A DNA stretch of 64,000 bases from the NCBI GenBank assembly GCA_027405735.1, contig JAPEHQ010000018.1, positions 434,001 to 498,000 on the forward strand, read 5' to 3'. Made by a program: the position numbers and the translations under genes. Of the stretch, positions 35,091-48,372 are shown piece by piece. Position 1 is the first letter of the stretch. The number at the start of each line of letters is the position of its first letter. Under the pieces are notes generated by a model, which ran no database searches, was not told the DNA's origin, and was given only the letters and a program-made list of their open reading frames with translations. Source of the DNA: Mucor racemosus (Eukaryota; Mucoromycota; Mucoromycetes; Mucorales; Mucoraceae).

Positions 35091-36250
35091 ATGACACCTA
35101 CAGTAACAGATGATTTTGTTAATTTCAGCTCATTTTCAGTTGATCCATGTGAAACGATCCAAATTAAAAGATATAAAAGCTCAAAAACAGGATTAACAGC
35201 TGTTCATGCCGACATTGAAGGTTTTTTTTTATAGATTCTCATGATTTCATTAATTAACTAATTTCTGATTTAGGTCCACTTGTAAGTGGATTTCTAGCTT
35301 TGGCTACAAAAGGTACCCTATTTTTTTTTTTTTTTTTTTACACGCACAAAAAAAAAAAAGGAAAATTAACATGAAACATTTAACAAATCAAAATATTTTT
35401 ATTCAATGTAACAGTATTAAATGATGATGGATGTCCACACACACTTGAACAGTAAGCAAAAGTCTCAAGATATATGCAATTATTCTTATCGATGTAATGT
35501 CCATAGTTTAGTATTTCTCGGCAGTGAAAAGTATCCATACAAAGTAAGATGTATTAAACCAGAGATCAAAAGTGGATACTCAAATTGGATTTGCATATAA
35601 TAGGGCGCTCTTGATTCATTGGCTCCAAGAGCTTATGCTCCCGGCACAAATGCTTGGACAGATGTTGATCATACATGTTATAGTGAGTTAAATTAAATTT
35701 GATGATTATATAATAAACTAATTGAGAGAGGGGGTGTTATCATTAGCAATTACAACAGCTGGAAGCGATGGATTTTTACAACTATTACCTGTATACGTAG
35801 ATCATATTTTATATCCAACATTGACAAATGAAGGATTTTATACAGAAGTTCATCATATTGATCAAGATGGACAAGACGCTGGTATTGTATAACCTTACAC
35901 CAACTTGTTTGATTGAGGCTAATTATATATATATAAATTTCAATCACTATCCTCCCCTCCCCCACCTTCCTTATTAATCTAGGTGTAAGTAGTTTTTTTT
36001 TGTTTTTATATCAATCAATGCAAAATGCTAATTAATATATTTTCTAGGTCGTCTATTGTGAAATGCAAGCTCGCGAGAATTCAATGACAGATATTATGCA
36101 ACGTAGATTACAACATCTCATGTATCCAAAAGAAAGTGGCTATCAAAATGAAGCCGGTGGATTGATGGAAAACTTGAGAACTTTAAAAATTGAATCTAGT
36201 AAGAATAACAAATAATTCACACACACACAATTTGATATTCATTGTTCTCT

Positions 36251-36289
<39 letters not shown>

Positions 36290-39200
36290 CGAGATTACCA
36301 TCGTCAATTTTATACACCAGATAATCTAGTCATTGTTATTACGGGTAAATTAGATCAAGTTCATTTACTGTCTACATTGGAACAAATTGATAAATCAATA
36401 TTGGATAAAAATCAATTCATGACAAAGAGCATAAAGCCATGGATACCAGCTCCCATCATTCCAGATCTAAAAAACAATCATATAGAAACCATTTATTTTC
36501 CAGGTCAAGAATTAGAGGATATGAGTGAAATTACAGTAACATGGTTAGGTCCTAATTGGAATGCATTTCTTGAAATTCAAGCAATTCACATGTTGAATGC
36601 TTATCTAAGTGATACACCTATTGCTCCATTGAAAAAAGTATTTGTAGAAAGAAATGATCCTTATTGTACAGAATTGGATTTTAGAATTCAAGAAAGAAGT
36701 AGAATTACAATTACTGCTAGCTTTCAAAATGTTCCCTTGGCAAAAGCAGATGATATTGTCCCAATATTAACATCTACTTTGAATGAACTTGTAAATACAC
36801 TTGATATTGACATGGATAGAATGGCTGCCTTATTACGAAAAGAAAAGCTAAAGGTATAGTTTTACCGAGGTTATTTGTTTTTTTTCTCTCTCCTTAATTG
36901 TGTTGGATCTATAGTTTTTAGATGAATATGAAACTCGTGCAACATACATGGTAGCTTTACCCGCCATTACAGGTATAATATATATATATAGTTTATTATA
37001 TTTTTATATTAATATTAACTCGATGTAATAAGCTTGTCTTTATGGTGATTTAGGCAGTGATGATTTTGTGAACGCTTTACAACAAGCAAAATATTTAGAC
37101 GTGCTTGTTGATTTCACAAAGCAAGATTGGCTACATTTATTAAAAAGGTACTAGCCAATACCTTTGTTATATAAAGATTTAACAATTAAACTAATATTCT
37201 TGTGTAGAACTTACATCGATACAGCTCATACTGCATTAATTGGTAAGCCATCACTTGCCATGTCTAAGCAATTAATCCAAGAAGAAAATACAAGGATCGA
37301 AGCGCAACGGGCTTATTTAGGCAAAGATGGCCTTCAATTATTAGCTGCTCAATTGAATCATGCTAATCGTATCAATGAGGCACAAATACCATCGAGAATC
37401 ATGGAAGGGTTTCCTATACCCGATGTTTCAAGCATTTCTTCAATTGAAGTTTTGACTGCTATGAATCCTTACTATCAATTAGATACAATATTACCAAATA
37501 ATCTTGTTCAGGAACATGTCAGTAGAGATGGCCCTACAAGTGATATACCTTTTTATATACAATACGATCGTAGGTCAATTTACAATTATTCATTACTGTT
37601 TCTTTTATTCTTAAAATACTATATACAAATTAGATATTTCCTCGGCATTTGTATCTATTTCAGTTTACATGAATACTTCCAACATGCCCTCTCATCTAAG
37701 GCCTTATGGTCGAATGTACATGGACACTATTTTTGCTTCACCTATTTGCTTGGACGAAAATGATGGTTTTATAGCTCACGACGATGTAGTTCAAAAACTC
37801 GATCTAGACATTATTTCTTATGATGCATCGTTAGGATACCAAGGAGCCTTTAGAGAATACATTGTTGTTACCGTCAAGGTAGAAGCAAAAAAATACTCTG
37901 CAGGTGTAAATTGGTTACGATATCTCATGTGGAACATTCAATTTACACATGATAGGTATTTATGAAAACAAATATTGATATACACAAACCTAAAAAAACT
38001 CATGGGCTTCTTTATTTAGATTGGTAGTAGCAGTAAACAAAACATTAAATGATATTCCACAAGCAAAAAGAAGTGGGAAATTGGTTACAGATTGGACTAT
38101 TCGTGCTCTCAATACAGATATCACTAAATCGACAGAAGCTTCTTGTAGTTACCTTTATCAAGACACATTTCTTCCAAAAGTATTAGAAAAGATGAGAAAA
38201 GATCCCAGTCAAGTTATCCAAGACATGAACGATTTTAGATCTATTTGTAAAAAAGAAAAGAATAATCAAATTACGTTCACATCTAACATTGATTTATAGT
38301 GTGTCGAGGCGAGAACCTGAGAGTTCATGTCATGGGCAACATCTTGAATTTAAAAAAACCAAAAAGTGTGTTCAGAACATGGAAAAGATGTCAAGTAAGT
38401 TTATCATTTATTCCATACAATCAAAATAACTAATACATACACATAGAAGAAACTAAAAGCTATCCCACCTGTCGTTCGTTCAAAAGATGCATTTGGTTTT
38501 TTTGGCCGAAGGCCAGGGCAATGTGTAAGTTCTATTATTAATTTAATATACTTGTAAATAACCCCTTTTGTATACATAGACAACGGTAGTTGTATTACCC
38601 TCTACCGAAAGTTCCTTTTCCATTCATTCCGCCAAAGGGCCTTCCAATTTTGATTCACCCGAAATACCGCCTTTACTTGTCCTCATGGAAATGCTACATG
38701 CAATGGAGGGTGTCTACACTCGTCTTGTTCGTGGTCTTGGTCTCTCTTATAAATGCTGGTTATCCAATTTAACAGAGTCAGGATTAATATCGCTTTGTAT
38801 TATGCGCTCTTCCAACATTTTGGGTGCTTTTGAGCACGTCAAAAATGCAACACATCAACTTGCTGCAGGTGAGATGCATTTTGATGCATATGCTCTAGAA
38901 GGTGCAAAAAGCAGTGTTATTTTTGATATTGCTGATTGTGAGAATACGAGAGAAGTAGCTGCTGCTCAATCATTCATAAACAAAGTGTTACGACAAAGTC
39001 AACGACAAAAGTTAGACTTTTTCAAAGCTGTTCAGGTAAATGATATAAAGATTTTATTACTTATAAACATATAACTTACCGTCTGAAAACCGCATAGGAT
39101 GTTACAATGCAAGATATCACAAGAATTCTCCTCAAGTACATTCTGCCTATTTTTGATCCACATACCTCAAATCATGTCATTGTTACTTCCTGCGCAAAAA

Positions 39201-39307
39201 GTCAGGAAATCGCCCAATCATTCTATCGTATGGGTCATCCTGCTCAAGTTATCAAAGTTGAAGATGTATATGCTAGAAACATCTTTCAACAACAAAATTT
39301 AGATTAA
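35091..39307 (+). CDS. M16C zinc metallopeptidase (Sdd3/Mug138-like)
   Basis: Large pitrilysin-family peptidase related to presequence protease. A model of 18 exons gives 1,015 aa: 35091-35220, 35274-35312, 35415-35451, 35507-35543, 35604-35682, 35747-35881, 35983-35984, 36048-36198, 36288-36853, 36915-36972, 37054-37147, 37208-37569, 37664-37955, 38020-38246, 38300-38394, 38447-38524, 38580-39035 and 39098-39307. The inverted zinc motif HTLEH is at 65-69, interrupted by an intron. Family landmarks are GTNAWTDVDHTCY, DAGVVYCEMQARENS and IRDYHRQFYTPDNLV. The second half (MNTSNMPSHLRPYG onward) is the non-catalytic M16C part. No mitochondrial presequence is evident, so it is probably cytosolic. 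Exon 7 is a 2-nt microexon required by frame. Confidence 0.88.
36252..36287 (+). repeat. Poly-A tract ending in a splice acceptor
   Basis: About 35 consecutive A residues run directly into the AG at 36286-36287 used for exon 8 of the M16 peptidase. The frame demands this acceptor, since it restores ESIRDYHRQF. There is no polypyrimidine tract between the tract and the AG. Confidence 0.75.
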
Positions 39308-40324
39308 CCTCATAAATGTTTTGCTTTCACTTTTGTCTGTTTGCTTATTTTATATATATATATATTTATATATACGCATTAAAAAGTTATTTGTTCGCTT
39401 TTTTTCGTATATAATCCGAATTTATCGATGATATAAACATATGAGCTTTACATGTATTCAGTGATAGACCTCTTTTCTATTTTTAAAATACTAATACTGT
39501 GGCCAGGTTTTAAGAATATGTCGTAATTAGGTCAAGTTCTAGAGCTCAAATCACTCTGTCTCCTTTTTATTCTTATGAGGAAAAACATCTATTTCAAGAT
39601 GAAGCAATCCCTTTTTGATTAGACAATTTGGTGGCGACAAAAGAAACTTTCATTACAAGAGTCAATGTATCTCATTTCATTCTCTCCATCTTTCCCTCAT
39701 CCTCTTTATATTAGTAAAGCATATTTTTGAGCTACATGAAATCTCCAAGGATTCCAGGAAAAATCACGTTAAGGCCTATCAAGGTGAATACTATTATATC
39801 AAAACAAAGTATAGCAATCATTATTCATGCAAGCTTTCCTATGGATGTAATAACTGATAACTACGATCAAAAGTCGATCCAAAAACTCGAATTTTAATCC
39901 AGTCAGCAAGCTTGACCCAACTCATTTATGGCTTTCTAAACATCTATACATATTTTGAATCAAAACAGGTTTAATCTTGTAGATGTCCAAGTAAGGTTTT
40001 TTACTAGTTATTCATTGCATCGACTCATAGAATTGCGAATACAACATCAACAAAGCAGAAGTTGAAACAATGTTCCATAATGAGCTTATGAGTATTGACC
40101 AAAAGAATATCAATATATTCCAATCAATTAATGGGCTATAAATAATGTATATTGGATCTGTAAGTTAACATATAGCATTGCCTCAACATTTTATCATTTT
40201 CATAGGAAAACTGCTTAGTATGCCAAAAAGGCAAAAGGTGATTATACGCCAAGAAAAAGGACCATATTGGCCCTCTTTTCCGTCCCATCGCAAAACTTTG
40301 GTAAAAGCATGACAAGAACGTCAT

Positions 40325-41300
40325 GGTGGTCTATCGGATCCAATTTAGGTCTTCTCAAAATATTGATTTTTCGTGGAGACGTCCTCAAATGAATAAAAAA
40401 GAAAAATGTTGCATTCTATAAGCTAAAGAGGGGGGGGGGGTTCCAAAAATCAGGTCCCCATCTTTTTTTCCATGAATGTTTTCCTTTGTTGAGGTAGGAA
40501 TACATTCTGATACAAATCAATACTGCAATAACGATGATGCTATTCATATATTTTCTGCTATTTTCTGCGCGGAGATATAGTCGTTCAAACAATTAGGGAA
40601 ATATCAGAAAAACAAGCGCAACTATTGATTTCATTAAATAAATATTAGCTGCATTTACAATTAAAGTTTTTTTTTCTACATTATTTGCATATTATTTGTT
40701 AGATACAAGTAGTGTTAAATTAAAAGTTCAAAGATTTCAGTTCATAAAACGTCCCCCCTAAAAAAAAACGCATAAATCATAGATACCCTTCCAGTAAGTT
40801 ATTGAAACAGAATGGTAGTTTAACAAGCATAATAGTTAGCAATAACAATTTATAGTTGGGTTTTTAGTTTTTTCTAAATAATTGATTTTTGATGGAGTAA
40901 TGACAATATTAAGGCGCACCTTTATTTTTTGACCCCAGCCCCCATTCTAAAATCGTGGTTTTGAGCGATTTTCAAAACAAAATTGTAAAAACCTCTTATT
41001 GAAATTAGCATGTATTGATGCATATTTTTAAGTGCTACAAATAATAATTAATTGTTTACAGTTTATTACTATACCACCTATCGAGTAAATTCGGAAAAAC
41101 CGATAATATTATTTCCAATTTTGACTTTTACAACTTAAATTTAAAAAATCGAAACTTTGAGCCTTAATATCTCAGCAGAAAATCAAGATGTACTAATAGC
41201 TTCTGATAATAAACTTGCTTGTTTTGAAGTGCTCTATAACATATCCGAGTATAAAAAAAATTCTGTGCACTTTTTTTTATTTCATTTTTTTGACATTTTT
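40325..41300 (-). repeat. Dispersed repeat family D, copy 1
   Basis: Reverse complement collinear by eye with 58420-59725. Matches include CTATCGGATCCAATTTAG / CTAAATTGGGTTCGATAG, the GAGATATAGTCGTTCAAACAATTA block, TTCATAAAACG, TTTTTTGACCCCAGCCCCCATTCTAAAATC, TTATTACTATACCACC and CTTTGAGCCTTAATATCTC. The copies differ by many substitutions and indels. Non-coding. Confidence 0.7.
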
Positions 41301-41644
41301 GTAGTAGGTTTTAAAATATATATTGGCTAAACTGAGCAACATTTTTTTTTTTACAATATTCATGTCATTGTCATAGAACGATAGTTGTCATTATAGTAAA
41401 AGTTTATTATTTGAATCACAAATTAAATGTCAACCTTGTGTATATACAATTGATATCCTGTATAACCATATCAAAGCGTATTCAAAGATCGAATCAAGAA
41501 GCTTGTTGATAAACAAGTCCATAAACTTTTATATTCATGAAGAACCGCATAATAACTCAACGTATTTAATTAACCTTTCTAGATAGTCATTGGTCAGCAG
41601 CAATGGTCTATTACTTATAGGTTCCCATTCTCTTTAGATTAGAT

Positions 41645-41740
41645 TTTTAACCATATTCAGTGGACACAACAGCTCAGGCTATAATGTACAGCCCACTTGT
41701 GCACAAAGAAATCATCTTGTGCAGCACAGGTCGGCCGTAG
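41645..41740 (+). repeat. Dispersed repeat family E, copy 1
   Basis: Matches the reverse complement of 50690-50790: AACCATATTCAGTGG-ACA, AGCTCAGGCTATA, GCAGCCCAC-TG-GCACAA, GAAATCATCTTGTGCAGCACA and GTCGGCCGTAGTG. It is well conserved compared with families A-D, so a younger pair. Confidence 0.75.
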
Positions 41741-42529
41741 TGGACAAGAAAATTGGAAATCTTTCTAAAAATTGTCTAAAGCCTCGGTAAATTTTGATCC
41801 TAGTTTTTCAATTCTACATGATTTGCTGTGATACCTGTAGCTTTTTTGCCTATTATTTACGTTAAACCTCATTTCAACCATATATTGAACCTGATATCCA
41901 AATGGAATTAAAATAGCATAAGTACTTTTAGAATCCGGAACCTGATGGTTTCTGGCTTCCTTTTTTAATTTAATAATAAATACCTTACGGTCCCCGTTAT
42001 ATAATTACTTGTAGTTTTTATTTTATTGTATTGAAAACAAGCATTACTGATATATAGCTTTCAATACTTTTGGAAAAAGTTACACTCCATATATTAAAAT
42101 GGATTTTCATATATTTTTGTAGAATTTGAATTTTCAAAATCGAGGGGTCTCATTTTTCCTAATAACTAGCCTCATACTATGCACCCCTTGGGATATATAT
42201 GTACCTTAGGCACAGGGCACAGCTAAATAGATATGATTTGGCCGCACTATATTATATATCTGTTTTTAGAATTATTCTATATCTTATGAAAGTCTTAAAA
42301 ACACATAAAGTTTATGTTTTCTTTGAAGTAGGTCTGTCTTTTTATCCCTACTCGACTTTTTCTTATATTAAATAACATCAAGAAATTATGTACCGATGTA
42401 CTTGAGACGTTCAACTTTAATTCAAAAACGTATTTCCGAAAATATTCTATCTCTAGTAGATAATATGATACTTTTAGTGTTAAATTTTCAGATTCTTAGG
42501 CATTTAAAATTTCGTTGTCAAAATTTGAA

Positions 42530-42650
42530 AATTTGAGCCATAGTATTCCTGCAAGCAAAAAATTAAGCTATACTAACAGTTTCTAATAATGAAACTTGTT
42601 TTGAAATGATCTGCAACATATTTAAGTACGAAAAAATTCTAATAAAGAAT
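42530..42650 (-). repeat. Repeat family D, terminal-unit fragment
   Basis: Resembles 41150-41300 in direct orientation and 59780-59940 inverted (blocks TTAAGCTATACTAA, TTTCTAATAATGAAAC, GTTTTGAA, ACATAT, AAAAAATTCT). It supports the idea that family D has a repeated unit at both ends. Confidence 0.5.
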
Positions 42651-43439
42651 ACTTTAATGTATACATTCCCTTGTATACATGCATAAATACATGTATATAA
42701 ATCAAAAAACATGCTTTTATTTTCATGCATTTGTTGAAAATCCCATACCAGCTTTAGGATCAGATTTCGTAACTCTTCTAGAAGAATAGTAATTTAAAAA
42801 AATGTTAACGTATGTGAATCAAGTAGTATTACAAGTTTACTTAATTTACCACTCTTGGTATATATCATATTTCCCTAAAAACAATTCCAAAAAGATCCAG
42901 TTGGTAGCATGTCAGGGTTTTAACATTGACCATTGGCTTGTTCATAACCCGATACCAACATCTATCTCTTTCTTGAGCATAACTATGCTATTATTCAATT
43001 GCTGGTAGACTTATACTTTGAATAATATGATATCCAACACATTAGTAATGCAGATCAACCATATAAGCATATAAAAGAAAGGAAACATTAGCTATTTATA
43101 CAATTTATATATCTTTATAACATTAAAACTGATAACGTAACTTGTGAAACGATACGAGATACGGCATGTACTTCATCTAAAGTTTTTTTTATCTTTTAGT
43201 TCTATTCCAATCAAATCATAACAAAAGTAAAATTTACTTATACGAAAAAAATCTTCAATCAAATAACCATATACGGCTCTTGTATTTGTAACAACATGAC
43301 AAATATCTCTTCAGTATAAGGAAGTATGAGTAAATTCCCACGAAAAGCATAACATATAAATATTGAATGCTGATCAACTTTTTTTACATATCGCCTTCTT
43401 TCATTTTCAAAAAATTCATTCTCCCTTCTCTGATCAATT

Positions 43440-45117
43440 ATGATTCCTGCTATTTTACGCAAAAATATCACGACCCGATGGTCAACAGCACCTCGCGTTC
43501 GATATTTGGCAAGTGTTGCATCCCCTATTAAAGAAGCTGTTACGTCTTCAGCTTTCTTTCCTGATGAACCCACAAAGCCTAATGTTGTAACAGCCATTCC
43601 AGGCCCTGCATCCAAGAAAATCATGTCAAGATTGGACAAATATCAAGATACCAGGTCTGTCTTTTTCATTGCTGGTAATTGAACTGAATCAGATATACAA
43701 TAATTGCAACCTAACGCTAATTTTTTAAATGTAGATTTTGCCAAATCAAAGGGAAATTATATTGTTGATGCGGATGGTAACACATTGTTGGACGTTTTTG
43801 CTCAAATCGCTTCCATTCCTGTCGGTTATAATAATCCTGCTTTCTTGGCACTTTCTCAAGAACCTGCTTTCCAAACCGCGTTAGCCAACAGGTAGGTTAT
43901 ATTTAAACATTTGTATCTAAGGGAGTATATCATGGATATTTATCTATTGTTTTTATAGAGCTGCACTAGGTGTTAATCCCAACGTTGATTGGGTTGATTC
44001 TGTTGAAAAGGCATTTATGGCAGTAGCACCTAAAGGTATGACAAATGTCTTTACTGTCATGTGTGGTTCTTGTGCAAATGAGAACGCATTTAAGACTGCA
44101 TTCATGTATAAAGCAGCTAAAAGACGTGGTGATCGTGATTTCAACATCGAAGAATTAAATTCATGCATGAAAAACGAAGCCCCTGGTACGCCTGACGATA
44201 TGTCCATTTTGAGTTTTAATCAAGCTTTCCACGGTCGTTTATTTGGTTCTTTGACAGCTACTGCTAGTAAAGCAATTCATAAAGTAGATATTCCTGCATT
44301 CGACTGGCCAAAGGCACCTTTCCCTCAACTTAAATATCCCTTAAAAGAGCATAAAGAACACAACAAGCAAGCTGAACAAGCAGTATTGGATCAAGTTGAA
44401 TTTATGATTACTACAGCAAAGAAACCAATTGCTGGTGTAGTAATTGAACCTATTCAATCAGAAGGTGGAGATAATCATGGTATGTGTGCTTCATAAAAAA
44501 AACTTATTGTTTTATTATTAACATTTCATAATCTCATAGCTTCCCCTGAATTTTTTAGAGGTTTACAAGACATCTGTCAAAAAAATGACGTTTTATTCAT
44601 TGTAGATGAGGTTCAAACTGGCGTTGGTGCTACCGGTACATTCTGGGCCCACGAAGCATGGCAATTACCTACACCACCTGATATGGTTACATTTTCTAAA
44701 AAGTTTCAAGCAGCTGGATTCTTCCTTAGCCCTCGTCTTCGTCCCACACAAGCCTATCGTTTGTATAATACCTGGATGGGTGACCCCGTTCGCGCAATGC
44801 AAGCAGCTGCCATTGTACAAGAGATCAAGGATAAACAATTATTACAAAACGTACAAGATGTCGGAAGCTACTTACAAGAGAAGTTGGCTGAAATGACTAA
44901 ATCTACCCCTATTGAGAACATTCGTGGTCAAGGTGCATTCATTGCATTTGATATGCCCGATGGAAAGAAGAGAGATTCTTTCTTAATGGACATGCGTCAA
45001 CGTGGTGTTAATATTGGTGGATGTGGTGATCGTACTGTTCGTCTTCGTCCCATGTTGACTTTCCAACGCCATCATGCTGATATTTTATTGGACACCATGA
45101 AGGAATCTTTTGCTTGA
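43440..45117 (+). CDS. UGA1: 4-aminobutyrate aminotransferase (GABA transaminase)
   Basis: PLP enzyme converting GABA and 2-oxoglutarate to succinate semialdehyde and glutamate. Four exons (43440-43674, 43735-43891, 43959-44479, 44540-45117) give 496 aa. The N-terminus (MIPAILRKNITTRWSTAPRVRYLASVAS) is Arg/Ser-rich and lacks acids, a good mitochondrial presequence. Family landmarks are GNYIVDADGNTLLDVFAQI, CGSCANENAFKTAF (PLP phosphate site), FHGRLFGSLT, VIEPIQSEGGD, FIVDEVQTGVGATG (ring-nitrogen Asp) and TFSKKFQAAGF with the Schiff-base Lys (358/359). Length exceeds cytosolic yeast Uga1 (471 aa) mainly by the presequence. AATAAA repeats start within five bases of the stop and probably serve in polyadenylation. 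Confidence 0.95.
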
Positions 45118-45325
45118 ATCAATAAATAAATAAAAAAAATTCATAAACTATTTTGTTGTTGTTTCTTTAGGAGTTTTAACTATATTTGAATGTGGAAACA
45201 TCTAATTAGGTGCTGGTCTTTTTTAAGTAATTTTTTTTTTGGGAGAATAAAATAATATATAAAGAACTGAATTTCAGGAATTGTACATGGTTCTTGTCTT
45301 TCTTCTATTTTTTTAAATAAGAAAA

Positions 45326-48300
45326 ATGTCCATTTCCTCGTCGGAATTGAGACAGAGAAAACCTGTTTCCTCGGTTACCAATAGTCGCCATGGCAACCAA
45401 GAAAGTGATTTAAAAAAGCAAAAACCCTTGATCAGAAAGGAAAACAACGGCAGTAAAGATTATTTAATTGCTCTAGCCTTGTTTATTATATCTCTACCTA
45501 TTCGTTTCAAAAATATCAGTAATCCCGATCAAGTTGTGTAAGTTTATTTGTTGTTTTTAATAGCTGATTTTAATATAAATTTAGTTTTGATGAGGTTCAC
45601 TTCGGTCAACATGCTTCGTTTTATATCACTCAAAAATTTTATTTCGATGTACATCCACCAGTAAGTTGTCTAGTAGAATATCAAGGAGGAGTAGAGGAAT
45701 TATTTAATTGATGTGTAAATAGTTGGCAAAAATGCTGATTGCATCAATTGCTTGGATTGCGGGATATGATGGTCAATTTGATTTCAAGGAAATTGGAAGG
45801 TAAAAGATGTTATTTTGGTATTCATTCTTAATATTCTAAAATACAGCATTAGTGAATATCCATCAAGTGTCCCATATATCACAATTCGTGCTGTTGGTAC
45901 TTTATTAGGTTGTTTCGTGGTACCTTTGGCTTATTTGACTATTCGCAATGCTGGGCATTCAATAATCGCTGCTACAATTACTGCCTTGGCAATCTGTTTT
46001 GGTAATACAAATCAAAAACACGTTTAATTTATTGTCAAATTAATATACAATTTAGAAAATGGATTAATTACAAACAATCGACTCATGTTATTGGATTCCT
46101 ACCTTGTATTTTTCACTGCATTTAGTGTTTATACTTATACAGCATTCTATAAACAAAGGTAAAGGAGAGTATATCATCCGGTTTTGATATTGAATTGACA
46201 TTTTCTGCAATATATATTTAGAGCCTTCAGTCGGGGTTGGTGGATTTCATTACTCCTTACAGGTGTCGGATTAGGTTGTGCATTTAGTAGTAAATGGGTT
46301 GGTTTATTCACTATTGCAACAATCGGTGTATCTACTTTGAAGCACTTATGGGATATTCTTGGTGACCTCAAAGTTACAAAGGTAAGAAATTTTCATGTAT
46401 TTAAATAGTTTTTATTTTTATTTTTCATGCATGGAATATCTAATTATGAAAGCTTCATGTTTAGCGTCAATACTTTGTTCATTTTACTGCAAGATTTATA
46501 TGTCTTTGTATCATCCCTATCGCTATTTACTTGGCTACATTCTATATTCATTTTGCAATCCTCTTAAATCCAGGTCCTGGTGATAATTACATGGAAGTCG
46601 AGACACAAAATGAATTGAAAGGATTAGATCCTGTTGATACACCTGTACCTATTGCATATGGTTCTCTCATTACCATGCGCCATCGCGAAACAACAGGTGG
46701 TTATCTTCATTCCCATTCAGCAAACTATGCTGAAGGATCTGGCCAACAACAAGTTACATTGTATCCTTACAAGGATGAAAATAATTGGTGGAGAATCTTG
46801 AAAGCAGATGTGCACGAGGAAGATGCACATGATCTGTTAGGTAGCGATAATACTACCTACTTGGAATATGTTCGTAATGGCGACATCATTCGTCTTGAGC
46901 ATGTTTCAACTGCTCCTCGTAAACTTCATAGCCATGATGTACCTGCTCCTGTTACCGATACCGAATATCATTTTGAAGTCAGTAGCTATGGTTTTGATAA
47001 TTATACTGGTGATTCCAATGACTTTTGGCGTGTTCAGATTGATAACAATAATGCTTATCCTGAAGCTGGTAAACATTTAGAAGCTCGTCGCAGTATTTTC
47101 CGCCTTGAGCATACTAATCAAGATTGTCATTTATATTCTACCTATGAAAGATTACCAGAATGGGGCTATGGACAACAAGAAGTATCTTGTATTCAAGAAG
47201 GATTAAAGGCTAAAGTTATGTGGATTATTGATGAAACTGAGAACCCTCTTTTACCTTATGATGTTGCTATTGAACATGAACATAGACCAGGTTTTGTATC
47301 CAAGTTACTTCGTTTGCATAATGCCATGTGGTCTTTTAATATTGGTTTGACCGAGGCACATCCTTTCCAAACTCGTCCATTTGCATGGCCCGTGCTCCGC
47401 TCTGGTATCAATTACTGGATCTCAGAAACTACCCAAATTATTTTGCTTGGTAATCCTTTGGTCTTTTGGGCTTCTACCGTCGCTGTGTTTTCATTTGCCA
47501 TCATTTTCACCTTTTTCCAAATGCGTGATAAGCGTGGTTTCAAGGACCATTTTAATGGAAAGCGTACCTTTTATGAAAACTCTGCTGGCTTCTTTGCTTT
47601 TGGTTGGGCTTTACATTATATCCCATTCTATTATATGGATCGTCAATTATTCTTGCATCATTACATGCCTGCTCTTTACTTGGCTGTATTGACTTTGGGC
47701 GTTGGCATTGATTTGATCTTAAAGAAATTCCCTCATGTAGTTAAGCTTGGATTTGCAGTTATTGCAAGTGCTTGCATCATTTATACTTACTACGTCTATT
47801 CTCCTATTACTTATGGTGAACCATGGAGTGTTGCTAAATGTAAACAAGCTACTTTGTTGAGTTCATGGGATTTGAATTGCGCTCGTTATGCCCCAGGTGC
47901 TCCTCAAAGAGTAATATTAAATAAGTCTGAAGACCCTGCTGATGTTGTTGTTATTGATCAACCTTCTCAAGTTGAACAAGAGTTCAGACTCGAACCAGAG
48001 GGAGGCATCATTTATGTTGATGACGAAGGTAATCGTATCGCTCCTGAAGATGTACCTAAAGAATTCCTCATAAACAAAAATGAGGAAGAGATTGATGTCA
48101 AATACGATGATGAAGAGTATGACGATGATGAATTTGATGATGAAGACGATGATGATGAAGAAGAAGAAGAAAAAGATGAACCTACAGATGCTCCAATCTT
48201 TGCAGATCCTGAACCTGAGTTTGTTGATGGAAAGGAAGTTTATGGCGATGACGAAGATGAAGATGAATACCCAAAGACTATTTACGGACTTGATCCTGAG

Positions 48301-48372
48301 GCTGAGGATGACGAAGAACCAGATCCCTTTCCATTGAAGATCAGAGATATTCCAAACACAATTCATGTTTAA
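45326..48372 (+). CDS. Protein O-mannosyltransferase (PMT, GT39)
   Basis: ER membrane enzyme transferring mannose from dolichyl-phosphate mannose to Ser/Thr. Seven exons (45326-45537, 45585-45660, 45723-45799, 45847-46001, 46056-46158, 46222-46381, 46465-48372) give 896 aa. The first lumenal loop carries VFDEVHFG (catalytic Asp-Glu, 73-74) and FDVHPPLAK. Multiple transmembrane helices surround a central lumenal MIR region (MRHRETTGGYLHSHSANY, QQQVTLYPYKDENNWW), followed by C-terminal helices including FFAFGWALHYIPFY. The last 130 residues after the final helix are an unusual Asp/Glu-rich tail (long DDD/EEE runs around 48095-48180). The PMT1/PMT2 branch is likely. It starts 208 bp after the GABA transaminase stop, same strand. 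Confidence 0.93.

Larger units (their letters stand above)
39308..43439. other. Gene-free, repeat-rich region
   Basis: No gene recognised in about 4.1 kb. It holds a (TA)n stretch near 39351-39372, a run of G (about 40431-40440), repeat family D (40325-41300 with a further fragment at 42530-42650) and a family E copy (41645-41740). Open frames here are short and have no recognisable residues. Confidence 0.55.
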
